Of a stretch of 64,000 nucleotides of DNA, positions 46,578 to 58,319 are shown piece by piece (within the stretch, counting starts at the first letter, position 1; every line of letters starts with the position of its first letter). Both the position numbers and the translations under genes were made by a program. Source of the DNA: Chlorokybus atmophyticus. Taxonomy: Eukaryota; Streptophyta; Chlorokybophyceae; Chlorokybales; Chlorokybaceae. Under the pieces are notes generated by a model. It was not told where the DNA came from, ran no database searches, and saw only the letters and a list, made by a program, of their open reading frames with translations. Location of the stretch: contig RHPI01003488.1 of the NCBI GenBank assembly GCA_009103225.1, forward strand, positions 90,191-154,190, given 5' to 3'.

Positions 46578-47518
46578 CGCAGTTGGTAGTCCGTTTAGCT
46601 GGTAGTGTACATAGCTACAAGGCTCTTGTGACCGAGTGTTGTGCACCTTAAACCAGCTCAGTCAATCGTCATTATGCTCATGCATATCAATACTTGCATC
46701 CCTATGATATACAACAAAACTGCATTCGAGTCACATAATCGAACTACAAGCCTTGACAAGTGACTGAGAGACACTGTACACATTTCAGGTACATGTACAC
46801 AGCACAGGCACATAACAATGCTGGCAGTCAGTGACAGTCGCGTGTAGTCAAGCTATGCAAATACATATGACGACAGTTAGGCATTAGTCACCTTCAGTTG
46901 TTAAAGAATGCCTTATTTTGTCGATAATTACCTAGTTGGTGCTTGTAAATCGGGCTTAGTCGCCTGCGCTGGACTGGTGTGTAACCTGCAGGTGCCTGTC
47001 ACATAGGCTGAGTCACCTAAGTAAGACTGATGTGTAACTTACAGGTGCCCGTTGATTAGTTGTAGTCACCTAGTAAGGCCTGATGTGTAACTAACAGTTG
47101 CCTGTAAATTATACAAAGTCATTTGTTAAGGCCTGGTTTGTAACGAACAGATGCCTGTTAATTATATAAAATAACCTGTTAAGGCTTGAAAGGTAACTAA
47201 CAGGCGCCTGTTAATTAGGCATAGTCAACTGTTAAAGACTAAATTGTAACAAAAAGGGCCTGATAGTAACGGAAGTTACTATTAGGTCCCTGTATCAAGA
47301 TTACAAGTGGCCTAAGCCACGACAGTCTAAATTAGTGTCCTCAGGTGCACGGCCGTTGCCAATATGTAGTCGGCCGGCAGGAAAAACATATTGCGATGTT
47401 GTTGAAATGCCAGTATTTATCCAGTGAACTTGCAACGTGACTCAGTCTGATTGCCACTAACACTGTACACTACACTACACTACGGTCCATATCAGACATA
47501 CGCACACGCCGCCTCATA
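46578..47518. other. convergent intergenic region with tandem repeat
   Basis: Lies between the stops of two convergent genes and is largely made of the repeat at 46915-47265. Confidence 0.5.
46915..47265. repeat. degenerate tandem repeat, about 60-bp unit, about 5-6 copies
   Basis: Units follow the pattern TGTAACTAACAGGTGCCTGT - TAATTA - AGTCACCTGTTAAGGCCTGA with progressive divergence. GTAAC, CAGGTGCCTGT and GTTAAGGC recur at regular spacing. Confidence 0.75.
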
Positions 47519-48448
47519 CTACTGCCCATGGCGCACACCTGCTCCAGCTGTATGTGGGGTCTTGGGAGTCTTTGGAACCGCCCTTGGACCATTCATCCTG
47601 GCGAGTGTAGGCCCAAAGACGACGCAATTCCCATGCTCGTCAATGCGCGCATGCTGCGAGTTCTGCTGCAACGCAACCGCTCCAGGGATTTGCTGGGTCT
47701 GGGATGGCGTATACTGCTTATGCCTCTTGTTGTGCTGAGACGCAGCCGGTGGGATGTTCTCCTGGTCTTCATCCGCATCAGACTCAGACTGAGACAGGTC
47801 GGCATCGTTCTGCGAAATCCGCACAAGTCAGCGCGTGTCCATATCCAGCTCGCCGTACCACAAACCATAAGCATACTCGCACATCATGTCACTGGATATA
47901 TGCTGGACTATGTAACATGTACCCAGCCACTCACAACAGCACACACCAGAACAGCACACCAGCACACGCCTGGCGTAGCACTCACAGGCTAGTAACACAT
48001 CACACACACAGTGAGTGCCAGCACCTGACATAGAAGTCCAGGCAATGATCCCACTGGTAAACGCAGCGCACCCTGCGTTGCACGCACGTTCAGCAAAGCG
48101 CATTACGACACCACTGCTACGGCCAAGACGCACACACTCTCAGAGCACAGGCGCCCAGTTCAGCGACCTCACCTCGATTGCTGTGTTCATCACCAAGGTG
48201 GTGCCATCCTGCCACCGCCATGTGTTGCCATACGTCAATGCATGCAGGAAAACACCAGTGGCATTCATCCTCGACTTGGTGAGACCGAGCTCTTCCCTCA
48301 GCTGGTCGACGTAGTACTTGTCCTCTTCCCTACGGCGCTTTGCATATGTCTTCTGGTTGCTGCACCGCTCCTTTCTGGCCGCCTCCAACACCTTCAGCTT
48401 ACGAGTTTGCTCCTCCAAAAGCGCGACGACGCTCGCATCATCCGCCAT
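47519..48448 (-). CDS. unrecognised helical protein with acidic linker
   Basis: Exon 1 (48448-48173, ATG at 48448) encodes a helical, charged region: MADDASVVALLEEQTRKLKV, then KERCSNQKTYAKRRREED and YVDQLREELGLTKSRMNATG, ending TTLVMNTAIE at a GT donor. The last exon (about 47814-47519) is acidic then Gln/Pro-rich: NDADLSQSESDADEDQENIP, SQHNKRHKQYTPSQTQQIPG, and ends VRHGQ. A short middle exon is likely. KYYVDQLREELGL could suggest a DNA-binding or coiled-coil role but no family is recognised. Convergent with the 44.75-46.58 kb gene; both may belong to one element. Confidence 0.45.
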
Positions 48449-51400
48449 CGCCGCCGGCAACCCAACCCACCCGCCCTACACACCCCACACCCCACAACCC
48501 AGATGCTTTCCAACTCAGCAATTCGAAATTGCACACCGTTGAACAACGCTAATATCGCGCGTCTGAACAGCACTGAAGAGACGTCACACGACGAAACACC
48601 GCCGCGCCCACGGTTGCGCAACGCGATACAGCGACGACCACCAACGGCTCGGCAACGACGACGAACGATTTCACACACCTGATTGACAACCGTTAACACA
48701 CGCCGCACGACCGTGCACAACATCGACAAAAGGCGATGGCCACGCCGCTCAGGCTCGCCAGTCAGCGATGTTCATGCACAGCTCACGCGCTGCATACGTC
48801 GCGAAAGTCAATCGCGGCCGTCCGAATACTGCAATCTGCTTAAGCTTTTACCCGCTGGCTTTGTGTCTGAAGAGTATACAGGAAGCCTAACACGGAAGCT
48901 TTGTGTCGGAAGACTAGCCTTGAAGGCTTGTGCGGCGTACTGCTGGCGCACAAGGAGTTACGTCGCACAAGGAAACTCAGATTACATGTGTAAGAGTAAC
49001 CTACGTAACTTGTACTTGTAATTACTAAGGTCGACCGCATTTTAAGCTTAATGTCCCAGCTCTACCCACTGGGCCACTGGGGGGTGGGGCCACATCTAGG
49101 GCATAACTTACACCGGAGCTCTGACTCACTCGGCCCATAACGTTGAAATATGTAGCCAATCACAGCAATGGTGCTTTCATCTTGGATGATTTATCATAAT
49201 GGCTATGATGTACGGCTATGATAGCCGCATAAATTGAATGCATTTGTTACATGTTTGTATTACGCTTGAAGCAAAATTGTCACCAACGACTGACGAGCCT
49301 TAAGTCAAGGCCTTTAAGCTATGCTTATAAGTCCTTTTATAATCTTCATATATGAATGCACATTTAGCTTGTACGGTTGTATGCGTTAATATAAATAAAT
49401 ATAATCATCAATTAATGCGGCATATGATTGTAAGTCTGAATTTATGCAACATTTCCATATCAACACCCATAAGAGCCTTTATTTTTAAGGAATTATACAT
49501 ATAGATGATGCAGCTGTATTTGCCCATCTTAGCAAAAACAGGCATATAAATATACTTAAGTGAGTTCAACCATTGTTTCATTTATACCTTCCGTTTATAC
49601 CTTCCATTCATTATTCCATGTATTAATTTATACAATAGTGACTAGTAAGGGTTGTATTGCCGTAAAAGCATTATGTATTATATATACCTCATTTAAATAC
49701 AAACTTGTTACCGAAGCAAATGATGCTGACATAGGATTACATATCGTCTAATATTTTTTGCGATAATATATGCATTGTGCTATTACATATGATCCCACCT
49801 ACCGAAGTAAATTGTAAAGTTCAAAGTACAGATTCAATGCACGTATACATACAATGTCATACAGTCTTATATTTGATTTTCTAAAAAGCAAGTAAATTTG
49901 CGGAAAGGGGGCTGGAGGGGAGATAACTTTAGATTTTTGACAGCGGAATTGTTCTCGCTGCTAAACGAAATGAAGCTACACGACATAATGTGTTGAGTAC
50001 TCAACATATGTGCTTAACACTCATTGTCAATTGTGTTACTTGCTTTTTCGGCTGAAGTCCATGTTTGGTGCCCCTTTCATGTAGCAGTAAATCGTTGGTG
50101 TTAAGTGGTAGCGTGTGAAACAGCTAAAGTGAGGGTTAGAAAGACGGCCTGTGTTTGGGGTAAGGAGCTCCGACCTCGTACTGCCAACAACGCGCGCATT
50201 TAACCGCTAACTGTTGCCGATTTGGCGCCAAAACGCCGACATGCTTGACTCCGCCGTTCAAATGTCATTGCTGCAGATATGCCATTGAGATGTTTTCGAG
50301 CATTTGTTGCAATGATTAGCATCGCTACGCCTGTCTTAGGCAACGGTGTGTAGGACGACCTAACCGTCGCGAACCCGCTTGATCACAATCGTGCGTGGCC
50401 AAACTTTTTCTTATGCCGATGCTCTGAGATTGCAGTGGATGGACGGCTCCGATAAAGTCTCGCGACGGAGATAGACCGTGAACCGAGTGTGAACACCTCT
50501 GATCGTCACGTGTGTTCTCCGCGCGTTCACCGCCTTTTGTCGGCGTTGTTCCCCTCTGACCGTCGTGCGTTAACGGCTGTCAATTAGCTGTGTGGCGTCA
50601 ACGACCAGTGTAGAGCAGTGTATGAAGTCGTTTGTGTTAGTCGTATTGTGTATATCCTATATAAAATGTTTTTCATGTGTTGTGATTACATGAGAAGCCA
50701 CATACCAAACATTGCACATTGTTTCTTTATGTCATACTATTTATGAAGTCTACATACACATATCAAGTGTGTTGTATATATATATATATTATTATTATAA
50801 AAATAGTGTACATGATTGTTAAATCCATGTACAGATATAGCCTAGACTATATATGTATATGGATTCATGTATACTATCCTTAAAAAAATATTATACCATA
50901 TAGTACACAAGAATATCGCAATTAAAAGTGTATGAAATGTATACCGCGCGGTAGTATGATAATGCCGTGCAAGTTGGTGCGAAAATCAAGCCCATTCATA
51001 ATACGTGCCGTCGCAACTGCTTAATGACGGCGGTGACCATCGTTTTAACATCAGTAACAACGGGTGACTAAACGATGTGCACGCATAAACGGCGCGGTCA
51101 AACCGCTGATCGGCAGCGCAAAGCCGACAGAGTTTAAAGCTGCATCGACGCTAATCAATCAGCGTCAACCATGCATCTTTCACCGTCGAACACAGTCGCG
51201 ACAACAACCACCTCAACGCTGCTAATACACATCTCAACACCATATAACTACATTAACCTACGCGGTCCAATAGCGCAACACATGAGGTTTTACGCTTGAC
51301 ACCGCTGATCGGGCCGGCATAAGCTTTGCCTGCGCGGAAGGCGTCTGGCGTCCTGACTGAATGGTAGCCTAATGACGCAAACTATCGTTGAGTTGAATCT

Positions 51401-52079
51401 TAACGTTAAGGTGTTGAAGGTTGATATTATTCTACCAGTCACATCATTGCGTTATTCAGTGGTAACCTTCAAAAGTAATATGGCAAGAACGTTACTACTT
51501 CTTATCTTGCCATATGTGTGTTACATGTCATTTCTCACATAGGCCATATATGCGACAATATGCCGGCATATGTGCACCGTGAATATTGTGCTCATTAATG
51601 AGATTTATTTGCATGTATTATGAGCAGTTGCATGACGTAGGGCTGTCCTTTGGATGGACGAGATATAATTATTACAGATCGAACGTCTGATAATTAATAG
51701 ACGCGTAGCCAATGAGCGGCAAGCGGGCCGCGCATACCGCGCATACCGCCCCATCCAATTGGGTGCAGCACGTGATGCCCTTGCCCTGGGTGAGGGGTTC
51801 CGCCTCACCCAATCAGCCGCACCGCTCGTTGTGCGTGCAACATGTATGATGTCGTGCACAACGCTACATGTAGCTTAAGCCCAAGGATGCTGAGTATTTA
51901 ACACAAATTGTTATCTAACATAACATAACATACATTATATGATACTTTACTCGACTGTTTTATTAAGTTACAATAAAACAAGCACATCATCATATGAGTG
52001 CATTACAAAGTGTCATACATTGGCCTTATAAATATTAATTTGATATGTAATTTAGTATTTTTGATGTTAAATGCTTTCT

Positions 52080-52129
52080 GCTGTGAATGTGCCACATGCT
52101 GCACGTACATTATGTGGCGCATTCACAGC
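52080..52129. repeat. 18-bp-stem hairpin
   Basis: GCTGTGAATGTGCCACAT and ATGTGGCGCATTCACAGC are inverted repeats with one mismatch (a possible G-U pair in RNA) around a 14-nt loop. Compatible with a short MITE or a small-RNA precursor, but nothing else supports either. Confidence 0.5.
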
Positions 52130-53273
52130 TGAGAGTATATGATATACGCCACGAGAGTAATAACTTGTACGCACAGTGATGCTCACATTGGATGCACAAC
52201 ACACGTTGCCAAATATATGCGACATGTACTGGCTACATGCCGCTACCTATAAAAAGGACTTTTGCTATTTAGCCCAAACATTGGGGCCTTGATGTTAAGG
52301 AACTGATTCACACGTCTTAAATATCATTACCCTGTTTTTAGGGCGCGCAGTGAAAGAGGGATTACATTACAAAGTGGGACATGATAAGGTAGTTCATGAT
52401 TCTGTTTACAACATTACAAAGAATGTTTCAGCGAGCTTCGGAGATAACACCAATATTATGTTGTTCATTGCATGAGTACTATGCTACATAAGTGGGGCTT
52501 CCCCGCAAAAAGAGAGCTTAGTGCACAAGCGTTATGTAACGATATGCATGCGTTGCAATGTTTAGCGATGCGGATAAAACAACTTGTTAAGTTCGCTTTG
52601 TTACTCAGTGTTAATTGACACAACAGATGATCAGCGCGTGTCGGTTGCGATCTAGCTGACACGAACCACCATGATACTTGCATCAACGGCCAGCTGCATG
52701 CGCTATTTTTTAGTCCATTTATCGCAGCTACACGCCACTCGTATTACCTATGGCATGCAAAACTACAACATATATAAGGGTCATATTGTGCCTATATAAA
52801 GGTAATTAGTGCATTGCAATACAATTATGCGCATTAAATCTCATTTAGTAGACGATATAAATGGAAATTACGTAATGTATGACACCAATGTTCATGAATA
52901 GAAGCAAACATTGTTAAATACTACAAGCTACATTATGTAGATGCGCCCGCATTGGCGGACACGGTATTTTATAATAAGTCAAACACAAGTTGACTGTGAT
53001 TGGCATAATTCACCCTTTTTAACTCATTCAGATACATTTAAATCAGATGTAAATACACATACTAAACAGTTGCTTACCTTAGCGTGGCTTATTACCTTTT
53101 CCACTACTCATCCATCCTGCACTCATGTAGCACAACCTTCCCATGGATTTCTCCCAGCAATTGTAAAATGTACAAGAATTTTACCATTGCAACACAACCA
53201 CACATTACCTACACAACTATGTTGCCAACATGGTTGAACTGTTCGACAACTATTGCCACAACGTGACAATTGT

Positions 53274-53518
53274 AGTGGTATGCTTGGATGAGTATACTTC
53301 TATTGTACATACACTCAAGCATGCTACACTTTTTGCACGTGCACACATTCAGACGCACTGCTCAACAACCACTTCCATAATGTAACAAACAATTGACAGA
53401 CAGTGATAATAGAGGTGGGGTTGTAGTGTTATACTTGGGTGGTATGTTTGGTTGAGTGTACTTCAGGAGTACATGCACTCTGGCATGCTGCACTGCTTGC
53501 ACATGCATACACTCAGAT
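53274..53518. repeat. diverged direct duplication, about 165 bp apart
   Basis: GGTATGCTTGGATGAGTATA ... ACACTCAAGCATGCTACACT recurs as GGTATGTTTGGTTGAGTGTA ... GCACTCTGGCATGCTGCACT. Non-coding. Confidence 0.6.
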
Positions 53519-53740
53519 GTCACACTTGACTTGCATGACTCCCACATATGCCGAAGTGCTGACTGAACAACATACCTGCTCACAGTTTAACCATGTGCAA
53601 CGGATGCCAATTTCACATCTCACATTCTATTAATAAGCCAGAATCCACAAACAATCAACTAACCCTACACACCTGCAGGTGGACTATGTACACTCTTAGA
53701 GAGCGTGTAGTTACGAAATACAAGCTGTTGACGTGACGAG

Positions 53741-56094
53741 CTATAGATCATACACGCCATTGTGCGCCTTCTGCCAGCTCCACGCCATCTTCAAGGACTC
53801 TTCAAGATTGGTATACTGCGCCTTCCAGCCAACCTCCCGGAAGATCTTGCTGGGATCACTATAGACCTCAGCGTAGTCACCTGGTCTGCGCTCCTTCACC
53901 TCCCGAACCTTGATGGCGGCTTGCGTGGCTTTCAGGCAGGCATCAACAAACTGCTTCACTGAGTAACCTGCATAGACACTGCAGTATCAGCATCCGAGAC
54001 CAGCACACACTCAGAGAACTTGACATAATGCAGCAGCAAGAGTACCTTGGCCAACGCCAACATTGTAGATCTTCACGACATTGGACTTCATGATGGGCAT
54101 GACATCGACATGTGCATTGACAAGATCTGTCACGTGGATGTAGTCACGAACGCACGTGCCATCAGTAGTGGGATAATCAGTGCCGAGCACATCCAGCTGC
54201 TCACGCTCTCCGCGAGCAGCATCAAAACAAGCACCACTGATTCGCCCGTGCTGCCGGAGCTCTTTGCGTGGTGACTCTCCCAATCTACCCTCTGGATCGC
54301 TGCCAATGACATTGAAGTACCTGCAAACGACCACCACATGCATGTTGAAATCTGTGTGCAAGGTATGGCGAAAGTACAACCGAAGCTAGATATGCCAACA
54401 CAACTCACCTCAGGATCACTGCTTGAAAGCCCTCAATTGTTCGTGAGTAATCATGGATGATGTCCTCTGCCATCTTCTTTGCCTTGCCATATGGGTTGAT
54501 AGGATTCTGAGAAACCACACGGGTCAGATGTAATACTCCTACTAAACTGCCTAGTCATGCGATGGGACGACAACCAGCAACCCACCATGACCGATCGGTT
54601 GGGCAATTGTTCAGCTCCATGGCACTGAGCAGTTGATATGACTATACCTGTGGGGTGTCCTCCGTGATGGGCATCTTCTCTGGCTCGCCATAGGTGGCGC
54701 AAGTGCTCGAGTAGATAATGCGCGAGACACCCGCAGCAGACATGTGTTCCAGAAGCTGCATGGTGTTGGAGGTGATGTTGTGGTAGTACCTTAGTGGCTC
54801 AGCCATTGACTCGCCAACATAGGCCACAGCAGCGAAGTGCAAGACCAGGTCGAACGTGTTCTGTGTGAAGAGCTTGTGCATCTGCACATGAAACACGGTT
54901 GAGGTCTGGGGACAATCATACTCATGCTCATACATGAGGCCCTACATACACACGTACCATGCAGGAAGATGACATGTTGACATGTTACCACTGTACAAAC
55001 AACAGCACTCTGTGTGCGTGAGATGTTAAGTGTGATCAGTTGCTGATTCGGCTTGTGCCGCGTGCCAACTTACCGCAACAGGGTCACCAAGATCTGCCAG
55101 CACAAAATTAAGCTGATCCTTCTTGGCGTATTTTTCAAGCGCCTTCACTGCTCCCAAGTTGCCCCTCGACAAGTTATCCTAGATTTGTCACGCAGTGAGC
55201 TGCTGAGTGCCCTGAGCAAGAACAACACGACTACAAGCGGACAAGTGCCAGCTGGCAAGAGCCTTGCATGACTGTACTGCACGCGACAATTGTTGCGACA
55301 TACCACAATGGTGACGAAGTGGCCATCATTCAACAGCCGCAGCGATGCATGGGATCCGATGTACCCTGCTCCTCCCTGAAAGCAGCAAAAGCAATGTCAG
55401 CGAACTGTCACATTACATGTTGACGCCAGTGTCAACTATACATGTGCAACTGTAACATACCGTGACAAGAACGCGGTACACTTTGCCAGCCTCAAGGGGA
55501 CCAGCCTGCAACAAGCAGCACTGTCAGCTGTGCCATATGCGAAGCTTCAACTTCACCAGGGCATTGCACGCATGTTGCGGCCCTACTTGCACCAGCACAA
55601 TGCAGGCTAGCAGAGAATTGTGGCAAATGGCGACATGCAGCGCATGCACAAAAATGTTGATGGGCCATCGCAACCCTAAGCAACAAGCAGGGCAGACCTT
55701 CAGGCAAAGGCAAAACGTCAGCACAATGCTATGCTTATTGCACTCACACAGCCAACCATCGCTGAAATCACTGCTCAAGGACAATGCTACCAGCACGCGG
55801 AAGCAACCATGTCAGTGTCTCAAGGCATGAACGGGGACCACAACCGCTGCTCACCGCCTGTGCCTGACTGACGTGACTGTGTTTATGCAAATGAATTTGT
55901 GTAATGAACGAATAATGAAGTATAGACAGCTTTACCTGAGTTAGTTTGCGAGGAGCAGCAGAGAACACATTGACGGCTGACGGCTTAGTGGACTTGGTGC
56001 TGGTGAAATATATAAGCGCGGTGACGGCAAGCGAAGCAAGAGCTGCACGTGTGATGAACTGCTTGAGCCGCCAGGGAGACGAAGGCCTCACCAT
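53741..56094 (-). CDS. UXE: UDP-arabinose 4-epimerase (UXE/MUR4 type), 8 exons, 404 aa
   Basis: This Golgi enzyme interconverts UDP-xylose and UDP-arabinose for cell-wall polysaccharides and arabinogalactan proteins. It is an NAD+-dependent extended short-chain dehydrogenase close to UDP-galactose 4-epimerase. Exons: 56094-55936, 55505-55461, 55375-55304, 55178-55074, 54881-54648, 54506-54409, 54320-54046, 53967-53741; GT-AG, in frame, 1215 nt. The N terminus is basic followed by one hydrophobic helix ([13 protein letters not shown]), a type II Golgi anchor as in land-plant MUR4. Then [15 protein letters not shown] (NAD+ site), [38 protein letters not shown], the catalytic [48 protein letters not shown] and [16 protein letters not shown]. 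Catalytic Ser/Thr, Tyr and Lys are present. Plain UDP-galactose epimerase is less likely because of the membrane anchor and the plant UXE signature blocks. Confidence 0.93.
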
Positions 56095-58319
56095 CTGCGT
56101 TCAATAGACAAGGTTGCGTCAACAAACGATGTCCAAATGCCAGCGTGATTCCAGAAAGAAACGCGAACGTCTCAACACCCATTGCTCACAGTGTTCGCAT
56201 CCAAGCTTCACCCCTAGGTGCCAGTCGGACAAAACCCACAGGATAAACAGCACTGCTCAGTGCTTCCACGACTCCGGGACGACTTACCGGAACGCTATCG
56301 CCACGCCGGAAACTCACAACTTCGAGGCCAGATGCAGGCAGCGCACAAGCCAAGTGGAACCTCCCCACCAGGCCAGCGACGCCAATACCACCGTCGGCTC
56401 CACCCACAACGCTACCGCCCAGCTTTGCAAATTGTGAGCCTTGTAGCAATGTATACACAAAGCACGGCGTGAGCATTCAGCATAACGTTATGCGTGGTAT
56501 TAATTGTTGGCTAGAACGTCAATTTGCACCCGTATAGCAGGCACGTAAGGTAACGTTTTGCACGCGCGCGCATGTGATGCGCGCCTGTGAACCCGAAAGC
56601 CAGATCAGCGCAGTTAAAGTAGCTCCGCTCGCTTGGTTAGGTAGACAAGAAACCATCAACCACGCTGATTGGAGAGGGGAATCTGCACCGCAAGTAAGGC
56701 CCAGTCTTTGGATTTCATAGTTTAAATGGCCATAAAAAGTGTTCGTAAGAAGTTGCAGCCCCACATGTGCAACTGACCGAGCCCGCGCATCACGCTTGGT
56801 GCCCTGGGTGATGTGACGGCCACCCCAGTGCGTGACTGCTATGTCATTTGACACGCCTTTGCTCAGCAAGGTGTGCATGAGAGGACCAATTGCTCACGCA
56901 GCATGAGTCATGCTTTTTCTGTGTGGCGTGGAGGAGCATACCGGTAGGGGACGACATGCTGTCTCCGTTATGCATGACTCCAAGTTGATGCATCCAAATC
57001 GAGTCGAACGATTCAATCACTGCGTGGTGGGCTTTCCTTTTCGGGCCATATGACAGATCAGGAGATGTCCGTAGCAGGGACAGCCTTTAAGCCCGGTTGA
57101 TCGTCACGTGCGAACCTGGGAACCATCAGATGATGTGACAAGCAGCCTGTTCCAGGGCACGTCAGCTGTTAACATCAGGTGACAGGAGGGTTCTCTTAGG
57201 GAGCGGCCACGGCGCTACGCGGCAAAAGAGACAATGACAGTTGTTCGGGCTATGGATGTACTATCTTTCGTTGTGTCATGTTCGTGTTAGCTTGCACTGC
57301 AATCAACCTTATTGTGAGTGTATTTACAGGTTAAGGTTCTGTACTATTGAACGCCCAGCTCCAGGCCACAATTAAATAATGTTTCCTTCTCAGTGCGACA
57401 TAAGTTCTTTAAACAAGGTTTTGCGTTTTGTTAATGTATATTTCAAATGGAATGACGTCATTCTATATAACATTGATTTTTTGCTCTTATGGTTTTATGA
57501 TATAATAGTGAGTGCCATACAATGCAATGTGACGTGTATTGTGGCATGCAATCGATTTTGCATAATGTGATATTCAACATGAGACTTTTAATTTGAGATT
57601 CATATCGATAGATGTCGAGTATCTTAAGCTGTTGAATAATTAAGGTTGCAACATTGCGGTGCTTGTTTGTTTAATTGGTCAATCATATGATGATGCTATT
57701 GCTATAATACAGGTATTGCAACGCCGGTTGGTGTTTAATGGGCTGAAGTCGCTTCAAAGCAATAACACAATCTCTTATGGTAGCGCCTCTTGCTGTGATG
57801 GCCTAGTTGGCTAAGCCCCACGTTACATTCAATTATACACGACCAGTTCAACTATACACCACTGGATGGTGGGTTCATTATGAAGACACGCACATGTGAT
57901 TTCCTTTCTGCATCAGCAGCACCAACGCTAATAACAAAGCGTGTGTCTCTCTCTCTCTCTCTCTCTCCCCCCCCGAACAACAGCATGGTATGTGCTACCA
58001 ACGACTGATCAGTACCACCATAACAACAACTAGTGCAGTTACTACAGTAAACTTAGCGTTTTCTCTCATCAGTTTAGTGTCATTATCAACTTGGCTGCCC
58101 AATGCACATAGACACAAAAGGCATACACCATTGCGAACACCCAAGCAATTCTGGGGAATTATCAGTACCACCATAACAACAACCAGTGCAATCACTGCAG
58201 TGCACTCAGCTCTTTTCTCATCTGTTTGGTGTCGGTACCAAGTTGGCTGCCAAATACAGATAGACAGAAAAGGCATACACCAATACGAACATCCAAGCAA
58301 TTCTAGGGAGGGCTGATAT
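56095..58319. other. intergenic between UXE (5-prime side) and CDC73 (3-prime side)
   Basis: A minus-strand open frame at 56476-56186 immediately upstream of the UXE start could be 5-prime UTR or an upstream exon. The rest shows no gene. A (CT)n tract lies at 57943-57966 and a tandem duplication at 58006-58317. Confidence 0.4.
58006..58317. repeat. tandem duplication, about 155 bp, two copies
   Basis: AYCAGTACCACCATAACAAC begins both copies and CAAGCAATTCTRGGG ends both. The second copy stops within a few bases of the CDC73 stop codon, so it is probably the 3-prime UTR or terminator region. Confidence 0.8.

Larger units (their letters stand above)
48449..53740. other. 5.3 kb AT-rich gene desert
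   Basis: After about 48.9 kb, AT content rises, stops are dense in all frames and no motif is found. Within it are hairpins at 51478-51515 (11-bp perfect stem) and 52080-52129 (18-bp stem) and a diverged direct duplication at 53274-53360 / 53440-53518. A more GC-rich island at 50.15-50.60 kb also has no open frame. Confidence 0.6.

Noticed and set aside
48900-53700. Organelle DNA insertion
   Set aside because: AT-rich, but I found no recognisable plastid or mitochondrial gene fragment, rRNA or tRNA.
57943-57974. CT/C tract as a regulatory site
   Set aside because: Simple microsatellite with no nearby gene start.
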